Shown: positions 36,586-46,865 of the stretch, in pieces
How the letters are laid out: the number at the start of each line of letters is the position of its first letter
How positions within the stretch are numbered: the stretch's first letter is position 1
Source of the DNA: Liolophura sinensis
Taxonomy: Eukaryota > Mollusca > Polyplacophora > Chitonida > Chitonidae
Reading direction: 5' to 3'
Assembly (NCBI RefSeq): GCF_032854445.1
Contig: NC_088302.1
Coordinates: 2,472,023-2,534,022, forward strand
DNA length: 62,000 bases
Program-made: the position numbers and the translations under genes
Notes under the pieces: model-generated
Database searches by the model: none
What the model was told of the DNA's origin: nothing
The model's input: only the letters and a program-made list of their open reading frames with translations

Positions 36586-37653
36586 TCAGTGTCTGTATGT
36601 CTCTAAGTTGTGCATAATTTGATATGTATTGATAGTAAAAGAGTGTAAACAGTAGAAAGTAGTTCTGTACCTGTGCGAACAACCAATCAACTTCCAGAAA
36701 GCCTGGCGGAAACGGTTTCCTCGGGCCACATAAATGTAAAAGTTGGTAGTGTAATTCAGGTACTGTATTAGGTAAACAATACTCCAGGCCAAGTCCATCC
36801 GGGCTTTCACCAGTGGATCTTTTTGTTTTAACTCGAGAAATGTGTCCACGATGAAGTAAACGGAGATAGGCAGAGTTGTGAAGAGAAACATAATGTTAGC
36901 CGCCAGGAGCATCCTTGTCAGGCTACTGATGTGACCATGGTGTGTTGGTTGCGACTGTTGAGACGACCGCGTCAGCATAGTTTGCTGCTTCACACTTTGT
37001 CGGAGTTCCAGCGTTATTGAGACGTTGCATGTAGCCATTATTGCTGCAGGAATGGCGGACAAGAGACAAAAGTCAACCCAAACAAACACATTCTCGTCAA
37101 AATAATACAGGAAACCATCGTCTGGGAACGATCCACAGGACCCGTCCTGAACATGCTGGGTGAATATCAAATATCCGTCAACAAAGAACAAAAGAACCAC
37201 TATGATGGTTGCCGAGTACCTGGAACGCTTAACAGTAACTATGGACGAGGACTTTAATGGCAATTTAATAATCACGAACCTCTCGATGGAAACCGCCACC
37301 AGAATCCAGGAAGATGTATGCATTGAAAAATAGGTCAAGAACATCAAAATTTTACATCCCGCGTTCGACTGGGCTCTAAGGTTGATTTCAAACGTCTCCA
37401 GTATCCAGTAGTATGGTAAACCTACCAGTAAAACCACAGTGTCTGACAGAGCCAACAAGAAGAAGTAAAGCAAAGTCGACTTTTTCTGGAACTGCATGGT
37501 CTTGAGGACAAGGAACACACATGCGTTTCCAAGCAGCCCTATAATCAGAAATATAGGCGCCAGGTATTGCCAGAGCTGTTTGGACAATCGGTCTTGAAGG
37601 AATGCTTCTGGTGTGAGGTTTTGGAAGCCGCTGTAGGAAGAGCTATTGTTCAT
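36586..37653 (-). CDS. Class A (rhodopsin-like) GPCR, peptide-receptor type, single exon
   Basis: Seven-transmembrane receptor of 355 residues in one exon. The start is supported by an in-frame TGA 12 nt upstream of the ATG. Short extracellular N-terminus with sequons N2, N3 and N12. Landmarks: TM1 GN (N43), TM2 LALSD (D71), C100 and C173 for the TM3-loop 2 disulfide, E124-R-F in place of DRY, TM6 P262 in TTLP without the usual CWxP tryptophan, and N304-F-Y-I-Y308 replacing NPxxY. Helix 8 (RFRQAFWKLIGC) ends at C325, a possible palmitoylation site. The NFxxY and [KR]FR pattern fits protostome neuropeptide or orphan chemosensory-type receptors such as the FMRFamide-receptor-like group, but the ligand cannot be read from the sequence. 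The frame is intact with no sign of decay. G-protein choice is unknown. Confidence 0.92.
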   Translation of the reverse strand: MNNSSSYSGFQNLTPEAFLQDRLSKQLWQYLAPIFLIIGLLGNACVFLVLKTMQFQKKSTLLYFFLLALSDTVVLLVGLPYYWILETFEINLRAQSNAGCKILMFLTYFSMHTSSWILVAVSIERFVIIKLPLKSSSIVTVKRSRYSATIIVVLLFFVDGYLIFTQHVQDGSCGSFPDDGFLYYFDENVFVWVDFCLLSAIPAAIMATCNVSITLELRQSVKQQTMLTRSSQQSQPTHHGHISSLTRMLLAANIMFLFTTLPISVYFIVDTFLELKQKDPLVKARMDLAWSIVYLIQYLNYTTNFYIYVARGNRFRQAFWKLIGCSHRYRTTFYCLHSFTINTYQIMHNLETYRH

Positions 37654-37664
37654 GATGTTGTATC

Positions 37665-38690
37665 AAACAGCGAGAAAACTTCTACATCCTCCTGAATAGT
37701 CCCCCCATGGGATTGCATAAATCCTAATAGGTCTACTTATTTTGTCAGTGTTTTCTCCAAATGTGTGGGAAGTTGAGAACGGTGCCAGACTGAGAGTGAC
37801 TTCACCTACACAGGAGCATGACGTACAGTCACGAGTAGGCAGCAAGAACAATTTCTACAAGTGGACGAAATGTCCACTTCACCGGTACCAGCGTCTTCTG
37901 AAATTACAAACGGCGGCTCTTTGTCATTAATAAATTTAAAACTAGTTCAATTTCACTCAGTTGTAATACTAATTACGCTGAAATAGTACTAATGCATATA
38001 ACTATAAGGAAAAGCATCTCCACTGTCTTACTTACGTCTGAGTGTAAGCTATACCACCGCACTTTGTGAATGTTCCCAGAGCAGATAATGCATGTGACTG
38101 TGCGGGACACTTGTACAAAAGTTTAGCGGAGGTCAGCCGAATTCTCACGTGGTTATTTCTGAACTAGGAAGTGCAGCTAGGAAATAATCCGTTCTAATCT
38201 TTGCGCAACTCTCCTCGTTATCTTCAACATTTGTCATGTCACTTCATACCCTGGCGACTGTCTATGAGCTGTGTGCAGAAACAATGACAGAGGTTATCTG
38301 CAGACAGTCCTATATTACATTTTTGTACGCAGTCTGTATAGCCACCAAGTATCACACAGCTAACGAGAGCTGTCTAAAGCGTGTCAGATGTTAGATCGAA
38401 TATAGATTGAATAGATTGCGTGATGTAGGAGGTGGCCTATGAAACACTTTACTACAGATTGAGTTTGCTTTGATTTATTCACCGGTGGGCCAGTGTGAAA
38501 ACTAAACATTGTATATTGGCCCTTCTGCCAAGCAGGATACATTTCTAGTCGGGGCCTGTTTGTCTGTCTGTCAGTCGGCATCTTTACAGAAAAGTTATAA
38601 AGGGATTTGGGCAAAATTATGTGTACAGCTTACGTGTAAAGCACAAATATATGACATTTCGGTGGGGATCAGGGTCTGGATATGAATCCA
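37665..38690. other. 5' flank of the GPCR gene
   Basis: Presumed promoter and 5' UTR; no clear TATA box or upstream exon identified. Confidence 0.35.
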
Positions 38691-38694
38691 TCAC

Positions 38695-38870
38695 TGGACT
38701 GGCTCGTCTGAATGGCTGGATTACCTGTTTAAATGGCCGGATTGTCTGAATGGCTGGATTGTCTGAATGGCTGGATTGTCTGAAGGCCTGGATTACTTGT
38801 TTGAATAGGTGGGTTGTGTGAATGGGTGGGTTGTGTGAATGGGTGGATTGTCTGAATGGCTGGATTGTCA
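38695..38870. repeat. 17-bp tandem repeat, about 10 copies
   Basis: Unit TGGCTGGATTGTCTGAA with variants (GGTGGGTTGTGTGAA, GGATTACCTGTTTAAA). A 91-codon minus frame across it is repeat-derived. Confidence 0.93.
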
Positions 38871-39009
38871 TCGGTCTTTTTTCCGAGGACAACGATACAT
38901 TCGTGGTTTTTTTGTGACATAACTGAGGTAATTGAAATATTAACGAAATTAACTGGCCATTATTTCAGCTATATTGGTGTCATTGGTCGCTCTCTAATAT
39001 TTGCATATA

Positions 39010-39575
39010 AGACCTTAAAAGAGGAAGTGGCGGCCTCCCCTTGGCTCATTTGGTTAGCGAGCCCAGCGTAATGACCCAAGAGTCTCGAACCCATGCGGTT
39101 GCTGTGAGTTCAAGTCCAGCTCATGCTGGCTTCTTCTCCGGTGGTACGTTGGAAGGTCTACCAGAAACTTGCTGATGGTCATGGGTCTCCACCGGGCTCC
39201 GCCAGGTTTCCACCCAACACAATGCTGGCCGCCGTCGTATAAGTGAAATTTTCTTGAGTACGGCGTAAAACATCAATCAAATAAATAAATAAATAAATAA
39301 ATAAAAGAAGAAGTTGTAACTTCCTCGCTTGGCGTTCAGCATGAAGGGAATAGTGCGACGACTGGTTGACCCGTATCAGTATAATGGATCGGGCGGGGCG
39401 CCTTACTTGCCTTCGGTAAGGTGTGTCAGTGAAGCAGAACTAGATAAAAGAGCGGTGGAATTCCGGCCTGCATCAAGGAGGCACATTACATGCACTCTAA
39501 GGATTCCTTCGTCGTCATATGACTGAAAAGTTGTTAAGTACGACGTTAAACCCCAAGCACTCACTCACTCACTCT
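39010..39575 (+). mobile_element. SINE-2 copy split by a SINE-1 insertion
   Basis: The left piece AAGACCTTAAAAGAGGAAGT (39010-39029) and the right piece starting AGAAGTTGTAACTTCCTCGC (about 39309) are adjacent in the intact SINE-2 copies (reverse complement at 42080-42430). The right piece continues through CAGTATAATGG, GGAGGCACATTACATGCACT and GTCGTCATATGACTGAAAAG to a (ACTC)n end near 39575. Confidence 0.9.
39030..39304 (+). mobile_element. SINE-1 inserted in SINE-2
   Basis: Complete copy with the first head type (TTGGCTCATTTGGTTAGCGA), B box GTGAGTTCAAGTCCAGCTCA, core and a long (AAAT)n tail. Flanks AGAGGAAGT and AGAAGAAGT are probable target-site duplications with one mismatch. Confidence 0.92.
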
Positions 39576-39809
39576 GTAATATTTGCTTACCATTTAACTA
39601 GAGCGGCGGCTATTTTCACGTTTTTTACTATATGAATGGGTTTCTATTCTCTTGACAGGCAGTATTGCTTTAAATAAGTTATATCTCTTTTTAACCGTGT
39701 GACCTGAAACCATTTAATTTGATCTTAGCCAGAGTAACATCTTAACTGTACTACGTGTGAAATACAAATTATATGTAAAATAACTTCCGTCGTGTATATT
39801 GAGATTTTC

Positions 39810-39903
39810 CTCTCACCATAATGCTGGCCGCCGTCGTATAAGTGAAATATTCGCAGTTACTGCGTAAAACACCAATTAAACAAATAAAAACAAATAAATA
39901 AAT
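39810..39903 (+). mobile_element. SINE-1 3' fragment
   Basis: Only the final part: CACCATAATGCTGGCCGCCG, GTATAAGTGAAATATTC, ACACCAATTAAACAAATAAA and an AAATAAATA tail. Confidence 0.88.
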
Positions 39904-39909
39904 ACGTTC

Positions 39910-42070
39910 AGGTTGGTTTGGTCATGTTGGTAGATGATTATTAAGTATACAAACAAAAGCGCAACGACTCTGTTGCCCATGTCCCAATTTGTGCAAACGA
40001 CAAAGTTTTCCCAAGGAAACTAGCTCTGTGTGTTATTGGTTTGAAAGGTCCAAATCAACATGTAGGTACAATTACAACACAAATAAAATATTGATAACAT
40101 TTCCTAAAAACATTTCAGACGTAAAACTTTAGTCCACGGTTGAAATTGTTCAATTATTTGAATTATGTCGTTTGTTATCCAATCATGTACACATTTATTT
40201 GCACGTCCGTTATCAGTATTTATGAATGCTGCATGCTGCACTTTGTTTGGTTTATCACAGCGCAGGTAAATTTGATTACTAAAGCACAACACAGTAGCCC
40301 TATAGCAATAATCCAGGAGAGATAACTGTTTTAGCTTAGTATCACATGCAATGTTGGTCATACCATTGATCTTTAGTTGACTTTCGCGAAGTAACGAGGA
40401 AGACACATCACTAAATGACCTCGTTTAGCTTTCGGGAAAGTTTTGTAAAGGATGACATGAAGCAATTTCTTCGTTGAAAATATCCAGTAAAATACGTGAA
40501 CAGTTACAGAAGGGCACCATCTGGACGACGACATCGATTTAGAAGGGCGATAGTATAAAGATGAGACAAGCATTAACAGCATGGATTTGAAACGGGTGAT
40601 ACAAGTCAGATTCCCAAAGCCATTGTCTCCCGAGGTACGGTACCTCAGAACCTATAGTACGTAGAAAATAGCTCAGATATTAGTCAACCTACACGACTCT
40701 CCTATTCCCACTGAGTCGCTTTTTCTTCCAGTACAAGTGAAATGAAATCCCAGATCACCAATCACTCGTCTTAGAGCCAGAGTTTACCAGCGGTACAAAT
40801 CTAGCCATATGGCTGCTTTGGAACATACATAATCCTAGTTAATCAGTTAAGCAGATTAGTACCATATAGGCCTGCGTCGCATGCGTAGCGTCAAATCCTA
40901 GGTTATCGCTCATATACTAACGCGAGGGTCATGTTTTAAGGGCACACCCGGTTAGATGTTATTCGACAGAAATCTGTAACTAATCAACACTTAACAAACA
41001 AGTAATACATGTGAAGAGAGATAGAGCGTGAAAGGGATGTGGGGCACCAATTCCAGTCCCACAGGAAATATTCCTGTAAATAAGTGGATGCCAGTTGTAA
41101 TGGACTAGATCTCTTAATATTTACCGCCTGTACAATATGGTTACAAGCTGTGTAAAACAAAACATGATTATTTTGTATAAGTAACAAAACAATAACCAAA
41201 AAAGAAAAAACACCAAAAAGCAGAAAAAAAAGAAAGACAAAACCCCAAAACAAATTGGGCCAATTTTTGCAGCGGATAGGGAATAATGTCACTTCTGTTT
41301 TGTGGTGAGTATAGCACAGCATGTGCTGTAGCTGCGTGATTTATGTACGTATACTATAACACAATCGGTATAAGGTTACAAAACTTTTTATTCATAAAAC
41401 ATCATGATTTGCCAGATCATGGGCGATATATGTTTTGCTCTACTCCTTTAACATGAAAGAATTGTAGAAACTCTATGGTGACGCCAATTTAAAAAAAACT
41501 CTGCTGGGCAGTGGAAAAGCATGCATAAAAAACACATTTCATAATAACAAATGGCTTGGGTGGGAAAATTTAGTTTTATCTCATCTAGAATCTACTCCTG
41601 AAACCTGCTAACGTAGCATTGTATACACCTAAGACCTTGTAAAAGTGACAATTGTAAACAATTGGCACGAGGCGGCGTGGGTAGTGTGTGTTTTGTTCGC
41701 TTAGCGTGAAACCTCTCTTAAAAGGCTGAACACAATCTACGCTGACCTATCACTTTCATGAACTAATTTTTACGATTTATATTTTCTATCATGTCTCATG
41801 GTATTGTTTGTGATTGAATGAGAGGAAGATGGAGTGATGTTTGAGATTGTTGATCAAATCTAAACACAACTTGAGGACATGTCAGCCATTAAATGGAATA
41901 TAGTGCTTAACCTTTAATTATTCGATGACGAAGATTTATGCCTGACCACTAAAAAGAATGACTCTTCAAGTTTGTTAATGTTCTGTAAATATTCGGCGGC
42001 AGTGGAACATAAGAATCAACACAGATTGGGCTCCTCTCTCCGGAAGTCAATGGCAGAGAGCCTGGAAGTA
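39910..42070. other. Intergenic, no gene seen
   Basis: Open frames of up to 112 codons occur on the minus strand, but their hydrophobic stretch comes from A-rich plus-strand sequence (41190-41240). No domain, array or SINE recognised. Confidence 0.4.
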
Positions 42071-42079
42071 AGAATGAGA

Positions 42080-42430
42080 GAGTGCTTGGGGTTTAACGTC
42101 GTACTTAACAATTATTCAGTCATATGACGACGAAGGAATCCTTTGAGTGCATGTAATGTGCCTCCTTGTTCCATGGCGGATTTCCACCGCTCTTTTATCT
42201 AGTGCTGCTTCACTGAAGGCAGCAATAGAATAAAGGCAAGTAAGGCGCCCTGCCTGAGCCATTATACTAGTAGGGATCAACCAGTCGTTGGACTATCCCC
42301 TTCTTGCTGAATGCCAAGAGAGGGAGTTACAACTTCCTCTTTTAAGGTCTTAGGTGTGACTCCACCCAGAATTGACCCTGGATCTACCTCCCTCGAAGCG
42401 GACGCTCTACCATCTGTGCTATCGGGGACA
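42080..42430 (-). mobile_element. SINE-2, complete, minus orientation
   Basis: On the minus strand a tRNA-like head (CCCCGATAGCACAGATGGTA, B-box region GGTAGATCCAGGGTCAA) is followed by CTTAAAAGAGGAAGTTGTAA, CAGTATAATGG-like core, a segment with AAGAGCGGTGGAAATCCGCC and the end GACGACGTTAAACCCCAAGCA-type sequence. It contains a short extra insertion (AGGCAGCAATAGAAT) not in its duplicate. Confidence 0.9.
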
Positions 42431-42546
42431 GTAACTCGAAGTAAGAAGAGCTGTGACTGTGATTTTCAAACTAGATTCCGTAAGAATTTATTCGTAGGAT
42501 AAAAGGGAAGAGTTGTGTATTCCTACTGTTAAATCTCAGAACAAGA

Positions 42547-42866
42547 GTGAGTGAGAGAGTGCTTGGGGTTTAACGTCATATGATGACGAAGGAATCCTCA
42601 CAGTACATGTAATGTGCTTCCTTGTTGCATGACCGATTTCCACCACTGTTTTATCTAGTGCTGCATCACTGAGACGTCTTACCGAAAACAAGTAAGGCGT
42701 CCCGCCAGAGCCATTATACTGCTGAACCAGTCGTTGGACTATCCCCTTTCTGCTGAACGCCAAGCGAGGAAGTTACAACTTTCTCTTTTCAGGTCTTAGG
42801 TGTGACTCGACCCAAGATTGGCCCTGGATCTACCGCTTCCGAACTGTGCTATCGGGGCCGGTACCT
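42547..42866 (-). mobile_element. SINE-2, duplicate copy, minus orientation
   Basis: Same organisation as 42080-42430, with a deletion of the TCGTACTTAACAATT segment and another near the tRNA-like head. Confidence 0.9.
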
Positions 42867-42984
42867 CGAAGTAAGAAGAGCTGTAACTGTGATTCTCAAA
42901 CTAGATTCTGTAAGAGTTTATTCGTAAGATAAAAGGAAACCGATTTTGTCTATTCCGACTGTTAAATCTCAAAACAAGACGACA

Positions 42985-44035
42985 GGAGCATATGGAGTGT
43001 AGTCAGCATATACCGTCAGCCAGCTATCTCATGAAAAGTATTTATTTGTTTGATTATCATACAACCGTCAACATGGTTTGATTAAATTTTCGAATTGCTA
43101 ATATTGCGGTCGAAGAGAACATTTCTTGGCTTTTCTGTTTGTATACAACCACGTACACTTCAATGAAGTATAACAAATCGGCGCTGCAGTGCGGTCGCCT
43201 GGTTACCGGATTCAAGTGTATAGGAGCTATTCTTCACCAAAACAATGTTGTCTCGGCAAGGTAACACTACATTTATTGATTTTGGTGTAAAAATTATAAT
43301 CTATAAATTCGGCAAGACATGCAAACAAAACATCTGATAAATGTACTAAATACACACAGTACATTTTTTCATTCCCATATTTTTTGTCAGGCAAAACATT
43401 TTTTATCCTTGCTTTAGCAAGCACACCACCAAGTTTACTAAAGGAAAAAGACGATTTCGTTTCGACCAACATATATGTTTTAACGTATCTGTATTTTTAT
43501 TACATTTGATCACAGCCTGTATGTCAAATGTCACCGGTTCCTTTCTGGTATACCAACAACCTGTAATCTGTTTTGTAATGCAAAACCCTTCTTGAAACAC
43601 CTGTTTCATAATAATTTGTCAAACACAAATGGGGCCGTGAGTTCACAGTGTTGCTATCAATTGTTTTTACAAGCAGAAAGCCCAATGCGCTGTGAAACGC
43701 AGGTGTAATATATTTATCATATTTGTGATTTGATCTTTATCGGATCGATTCGTGAGGAATGGATGCATGATCATTGGTTAAAACCACGTCGGAAATATTT
43801 CATCTTCATATCACCACGACAACTGAGATGGAATGAATAAATTAAAGATTGAAGATTGCAGCCATACGGCGATGACAACCCAGGTAGAAATAACGTCTAC
43901 GGTAAGCCGCTGCCATAATATTCCAACCCAACAGCAAGGCTACCTATGTTCCTGAAAATGATCACAACTGTTTGCAAAGCTATTTTATAAATGGGAAAAA
44001 CATTCAACTTTGCGCAGTATGTCAGCTTTAATAGT
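42985..44035. other. Intergenic, nothing recognised
   Basis: No convincing exon, SINE or array. Confidence 0.4.
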
Positions 44036-44039
44036 CTGT

Positions 44040-44247
44040 TTCTTGTGAGTTCAAGTCCAGCTCTTGCTGGCTTCCTCTCCAGTCGTAAGTGGGAAGTTCT
44101 GTCAGCAGCCTGTGTAAAATGGTAGATTACCTCCGGGCTGTGTCCGGTTTCTTCCCACCACAATGCTGGCCGCCGTCATACAAGTGAAATATTCTCAAGT
44201 ACGACGTACAATGAAAAGGACCAATCAAATAAATAAATAAATATAAT
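44040..44247 (+). mobile_element. SINE-1, 5'-truncated
   Basis: Starts at the B box (GTGAGTTCAAGTCCAGCTCT) and runs through GGGAAGTTCTGTCAGCAGCC, CACAATGCTGGCCGCCGTCA and CCAATCAAATAAATAAATAA. Confidence 0.9.
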
Positions 44248-44384
44248 CTACTGTCTGTAAAATCCGTTATACTCGCTGCCAAAAGTGCCTTACACCAGTA
44301 ACACCTAACAACACAATTTCTACATATAGATGTGTTGAAAGACCATATTCCTGCAAACCAAATAAAATTAAAACACTTTATATA

Positions 44385-45030
44385 ATTCATAACGTTAAAC
44401 TACATCAACTCGGTTTCGACGGCAATAATTCATTGCCTCGGTGACGTCATAATTATTTAAAAAGCCAGCGGAATGCTGGATATTGGGCGAAGTTCAACAT
44501 GTTTTGACGCTTACCTAAACCGCTATCGACTTAAGCGTAAACCCAGTTATTGACACTGCTATATTTGAAAATATTTATATGTTTTCGTACAATATAACCT
44601 TAATAAATGGATTCTGTATTATTTCTTGCAATATATGATCTCACCACAGTATGGTTTTGTAAATTCTGTGTGGTTTTATAAATTCTGTGTGGTTTTATAA
44701 ATTCTGTGTGGTTTTGTAAATTCTGTGTGGTTTTGTAAATTCTGTGTGGTTTTATAAATTCTGTGTGGTTTTATAAATTCTGTGTGGTTTTATAAATTCT
44801 GTATGATTTTGTAAATTGTGTTATGAAAACAGTGTAGTCTATTCGCAGAGAGAATAGTGTAGGATGTGTTAACACGTCGAGTTTATTCTAACCCCTTGTT
44901 CGTGCAGCCTTTGTAAAACAAATTGGTATTTGTCAGTCCATGCTGATTGTCCTGTATGTCACTCGTTTGTGAATAATTATGACGTCACCCGAGTCGAAAC
45001 CGAGCTGATGCACTTTAACATTATGATTTA
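44385..45030. mobile_element. Foldback/MITE-like element with CRE-bearing inverted ends
   Basis: Left arm 44385-44458 and right arm 44972-45030 are reverse complements over about 60 bp, apart from a roughly 14-bp extra segment (GGCAATAATTCATTGCC region) in the left arm. Shared blocks are GTTAAA, CATCARCTCGGTTTCGAC and GGTGACGTCATAATTATT. Each arm holds a consensus CRE, TGACGTCA. The interior contains the 19-bp array at 44650-44815 and no transposase. No target-site duplication was identified. Confidence 0.75.
44650..44815. repeat. 19-bp tandem repeat, about 9 copies
   Basis: Unit TGTGTGGTTTTATAAATTC, with TTTTGTAA alternating with TTTTATAA. It lies inside the inverted-repeat element. Confidence 0.96.
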
Positions 45031-45034
45031 GAAA

Positions 45035-45600
45035 ATAGTATCCTAACTGCATTTTACTGGTAATAATATGGACGTCCAGCATGTCAATATGTACATCTTT
45101 GGTTGTTTCGTGTCACTAAAGAAAGGCAATTTTGGTAGAGAGTCCTAGTATGTCTGATTTTACACACAGCTCAATATAGATAACTGGTTAAAACAAAGAG
45201 ACTTTAGAACTTTTTTCAGCTAGGTTAACCCATTGTGAACTGTTCACATGTCAAGTTATATAAAGAGCTCTCCATGGAGACCTTAATTCGTGGTTAACGG
45301 AAGTGCCTATATGTGTCTGATATTGTTGTCAACATGCACATGACGTACTTGGTATGATCCAATGACTAGACAGGTTTTTCGATGTTCTTCTACAAAGGGT
45401 CAGCTGTCGGGTGTAGTTCCACGATTTGCAGTACGCAGCTACATATTTGGTGGTCTATGATTGTGGTATATAATTAATTAATATTGGTAATGAAAAAACC
45501 TGAAAAACCCAAGAAAAATATATTTGGAACATACCAGGATGTGGTATATATGTATATCAGATTCAGTGCTTAATAGATAAATCCGACTGCGGAAGAATAG
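45035..45600. other. Intergenic, nothing recognised
   Basis: No convincing exon, SINE or array. Confidence 0.4.
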
Positions 45601-45613
45601 TTGGCTGTTTCCG

Positions 45614-45850
45614 ATTCGATATTGAGCCATGAAGCTAGCTCCCTGTTCCGCGTTACCGGTTCGATATTCAACCGTGAAGACAGTTGTGTGTTCCTGGTTA
45701 CCGGTTCGATGCTTAACAATGAAGGTAACTGTTGCTGGTTACCGACTCGATATTTAACCGTGACGCTAGCTGCCTGTTCCCCATTAGAAGTTCGATATTC
45801 AACCGTGAAGACAGTTGTGTGTTCCTGGTTACCGGTTCGATATTCATAGG
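45614..45850. repeat. 45-bp tandem repeat, five copies
   Basis: Unit starts TTCGATATTCAACCGTGAAG and ends CTGGTTACCGG. Copies are 45, 45, 42, 44 and 45 bp; copies 2 and 5 are identical, the others diverged. Because 45 is a multiple of 3, frames of 82 and 95 codons stay open on both strands. I judge them non-coding. Confidence 0.93.
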
Positions 45851-46037
45851 GCGTCACACGACTATTAATTATTCATAAGCGACGATGTTAATGTTTAGTG
45901 CTGTAACTCAGTCCAAAACATTCCGTGGTTAATAAGCTTTGGTGCATACATTAACCAACTCGTTAGAAAGCAGCCATGAAAATTTTGACATAGATTGACG
46001 TCAAAATCTGGACCTTTCTATGCTGGCAGCTGGGAGG

Positions 46038-46050
46038 GGTGCCTAGCAAC
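46038..46050 (+). promoter_or_regulatory. Near-consensus RFX X-box
   Basis: GGTGCCTAGCAAC matches GTNRCC-N-RGYAAC at all but one defined position. Such sites mark promoters of ciliary genes in animals. A chance match is possible and no clear gene follows. Confidence 0.25.
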
Positions 46051-46457
46051 GCCAAGGGAACGTCACTCGCAGCCTCATCACCACCTGTCTCCTTGAGTCC
46101 TTTCGCCCAAAATTTCAAACTTTCATCATTAAAACTCAAATCCCATCATTTATACAATTTCCATCATTTTGACACCAAGCATCCACCTGTACACCAAAAC
46201 TGGCTGGTTGGCCGCAAAACAAACTTAACACCCTAAAATACAGAGAATGACACCCTAAAGAAAAAGAAAAAAACGGAAGTGCTAATGAGGTATTGATTCC
46301 ACAGAGAATATTGCCCCCTGGCGGTGAGACTAATAACTAATATAATGTACCTGTTGGACATGTAGTGTACGTTACGTGTACAAATCTTGGAATTCACACT
46401 TAATTGTTTTTAATAAACTAATTTACTAACAACTGTCATCCACCATCTATACGAGGA

Positions 46458-46520
46458 ATGGATAAAGCCATCAACCGTGACGTGATAGACGGAGATATCA
46501 GCACTGATTTTTTCTCATCT
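46458..46520 (+). CDS. Candidate first coding exon, unknown product (weak)
   Basis: ATG at 46458 opens 21 codons (MDKAINRDVIDGDISTDFFSS) ending at a donor-like GTATAAGT in phase 0. The peptide is acidic and non-repetitive. The start context is not informative. I recognise no family. The phase would fit the exon at 58235, but 11.7 kb and two large arrays lie between. Confidence 0.15.
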
Positions 46521-46865
46521 GTATAAGTGTGTCAAGCTCCTGTGTCCTGTATGCTATATAGCGCTTTGCTTTGAGAAAAAATGTCTATTGATATTTTTGT
46601 GTGGATAGTCAACAGTATTAAACGATGCCCCCAAGATATGAGATTTGTTTTTCTCGGCCTAGTACAAAATAAATCGGGCGGTGACGGTTCTGATCTCCAC
46701 ATCTGTATAAATGCAGAGAATTTTAACATACCATAACATATTTCAACCAGGGGCTATTTATATCTTCAAGATATTTCAACCAGGCACTGTTAACGCCTTT
46801 ATTCAACGTGTGAGCTATAAAAAGCAATAAAGATATGTGAAAGGAGTCATTCTGGCAGTTTCACC

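Larger units (their letters stand above)
42074..42979. repeat. Tandem duplication of a SINE-2 plus its flank
   Basis: Units 42074-42546 and 42547-42979. Each contains a SINE-2 followed by about 115 bp of the same non-SINE sequence (CTCGAAGTAAGAAGAGCTGT, AAACTAGATTC, TTTATTCGTA, CTGTTAAATCTCA). Shared flank shows duplication of a block, not two insertions. Confidence 0.92.
45855..46860. other. Intergenic with weak promoter/exon hints
   Basis: Contains the near-consensus X-box at 46038-46050 and the exon-like ATG segment at 46458-46520. Otherwise nothing recognised. Confidence 0.35.

Noticed and set aside
39329-39526. 65-codon frame with YQYNGSGGAPYLP (also at 27515 and 42536)
   Set aside because: The same peptide recurs because it lies in SINE-2 copies; not a gene.
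40984-41322. 112-codon minus frame with a hydrophobic segment
   Set aside because: The hydrophobic stretch comes from A-rich plus-strand sequence; no start support or domain.
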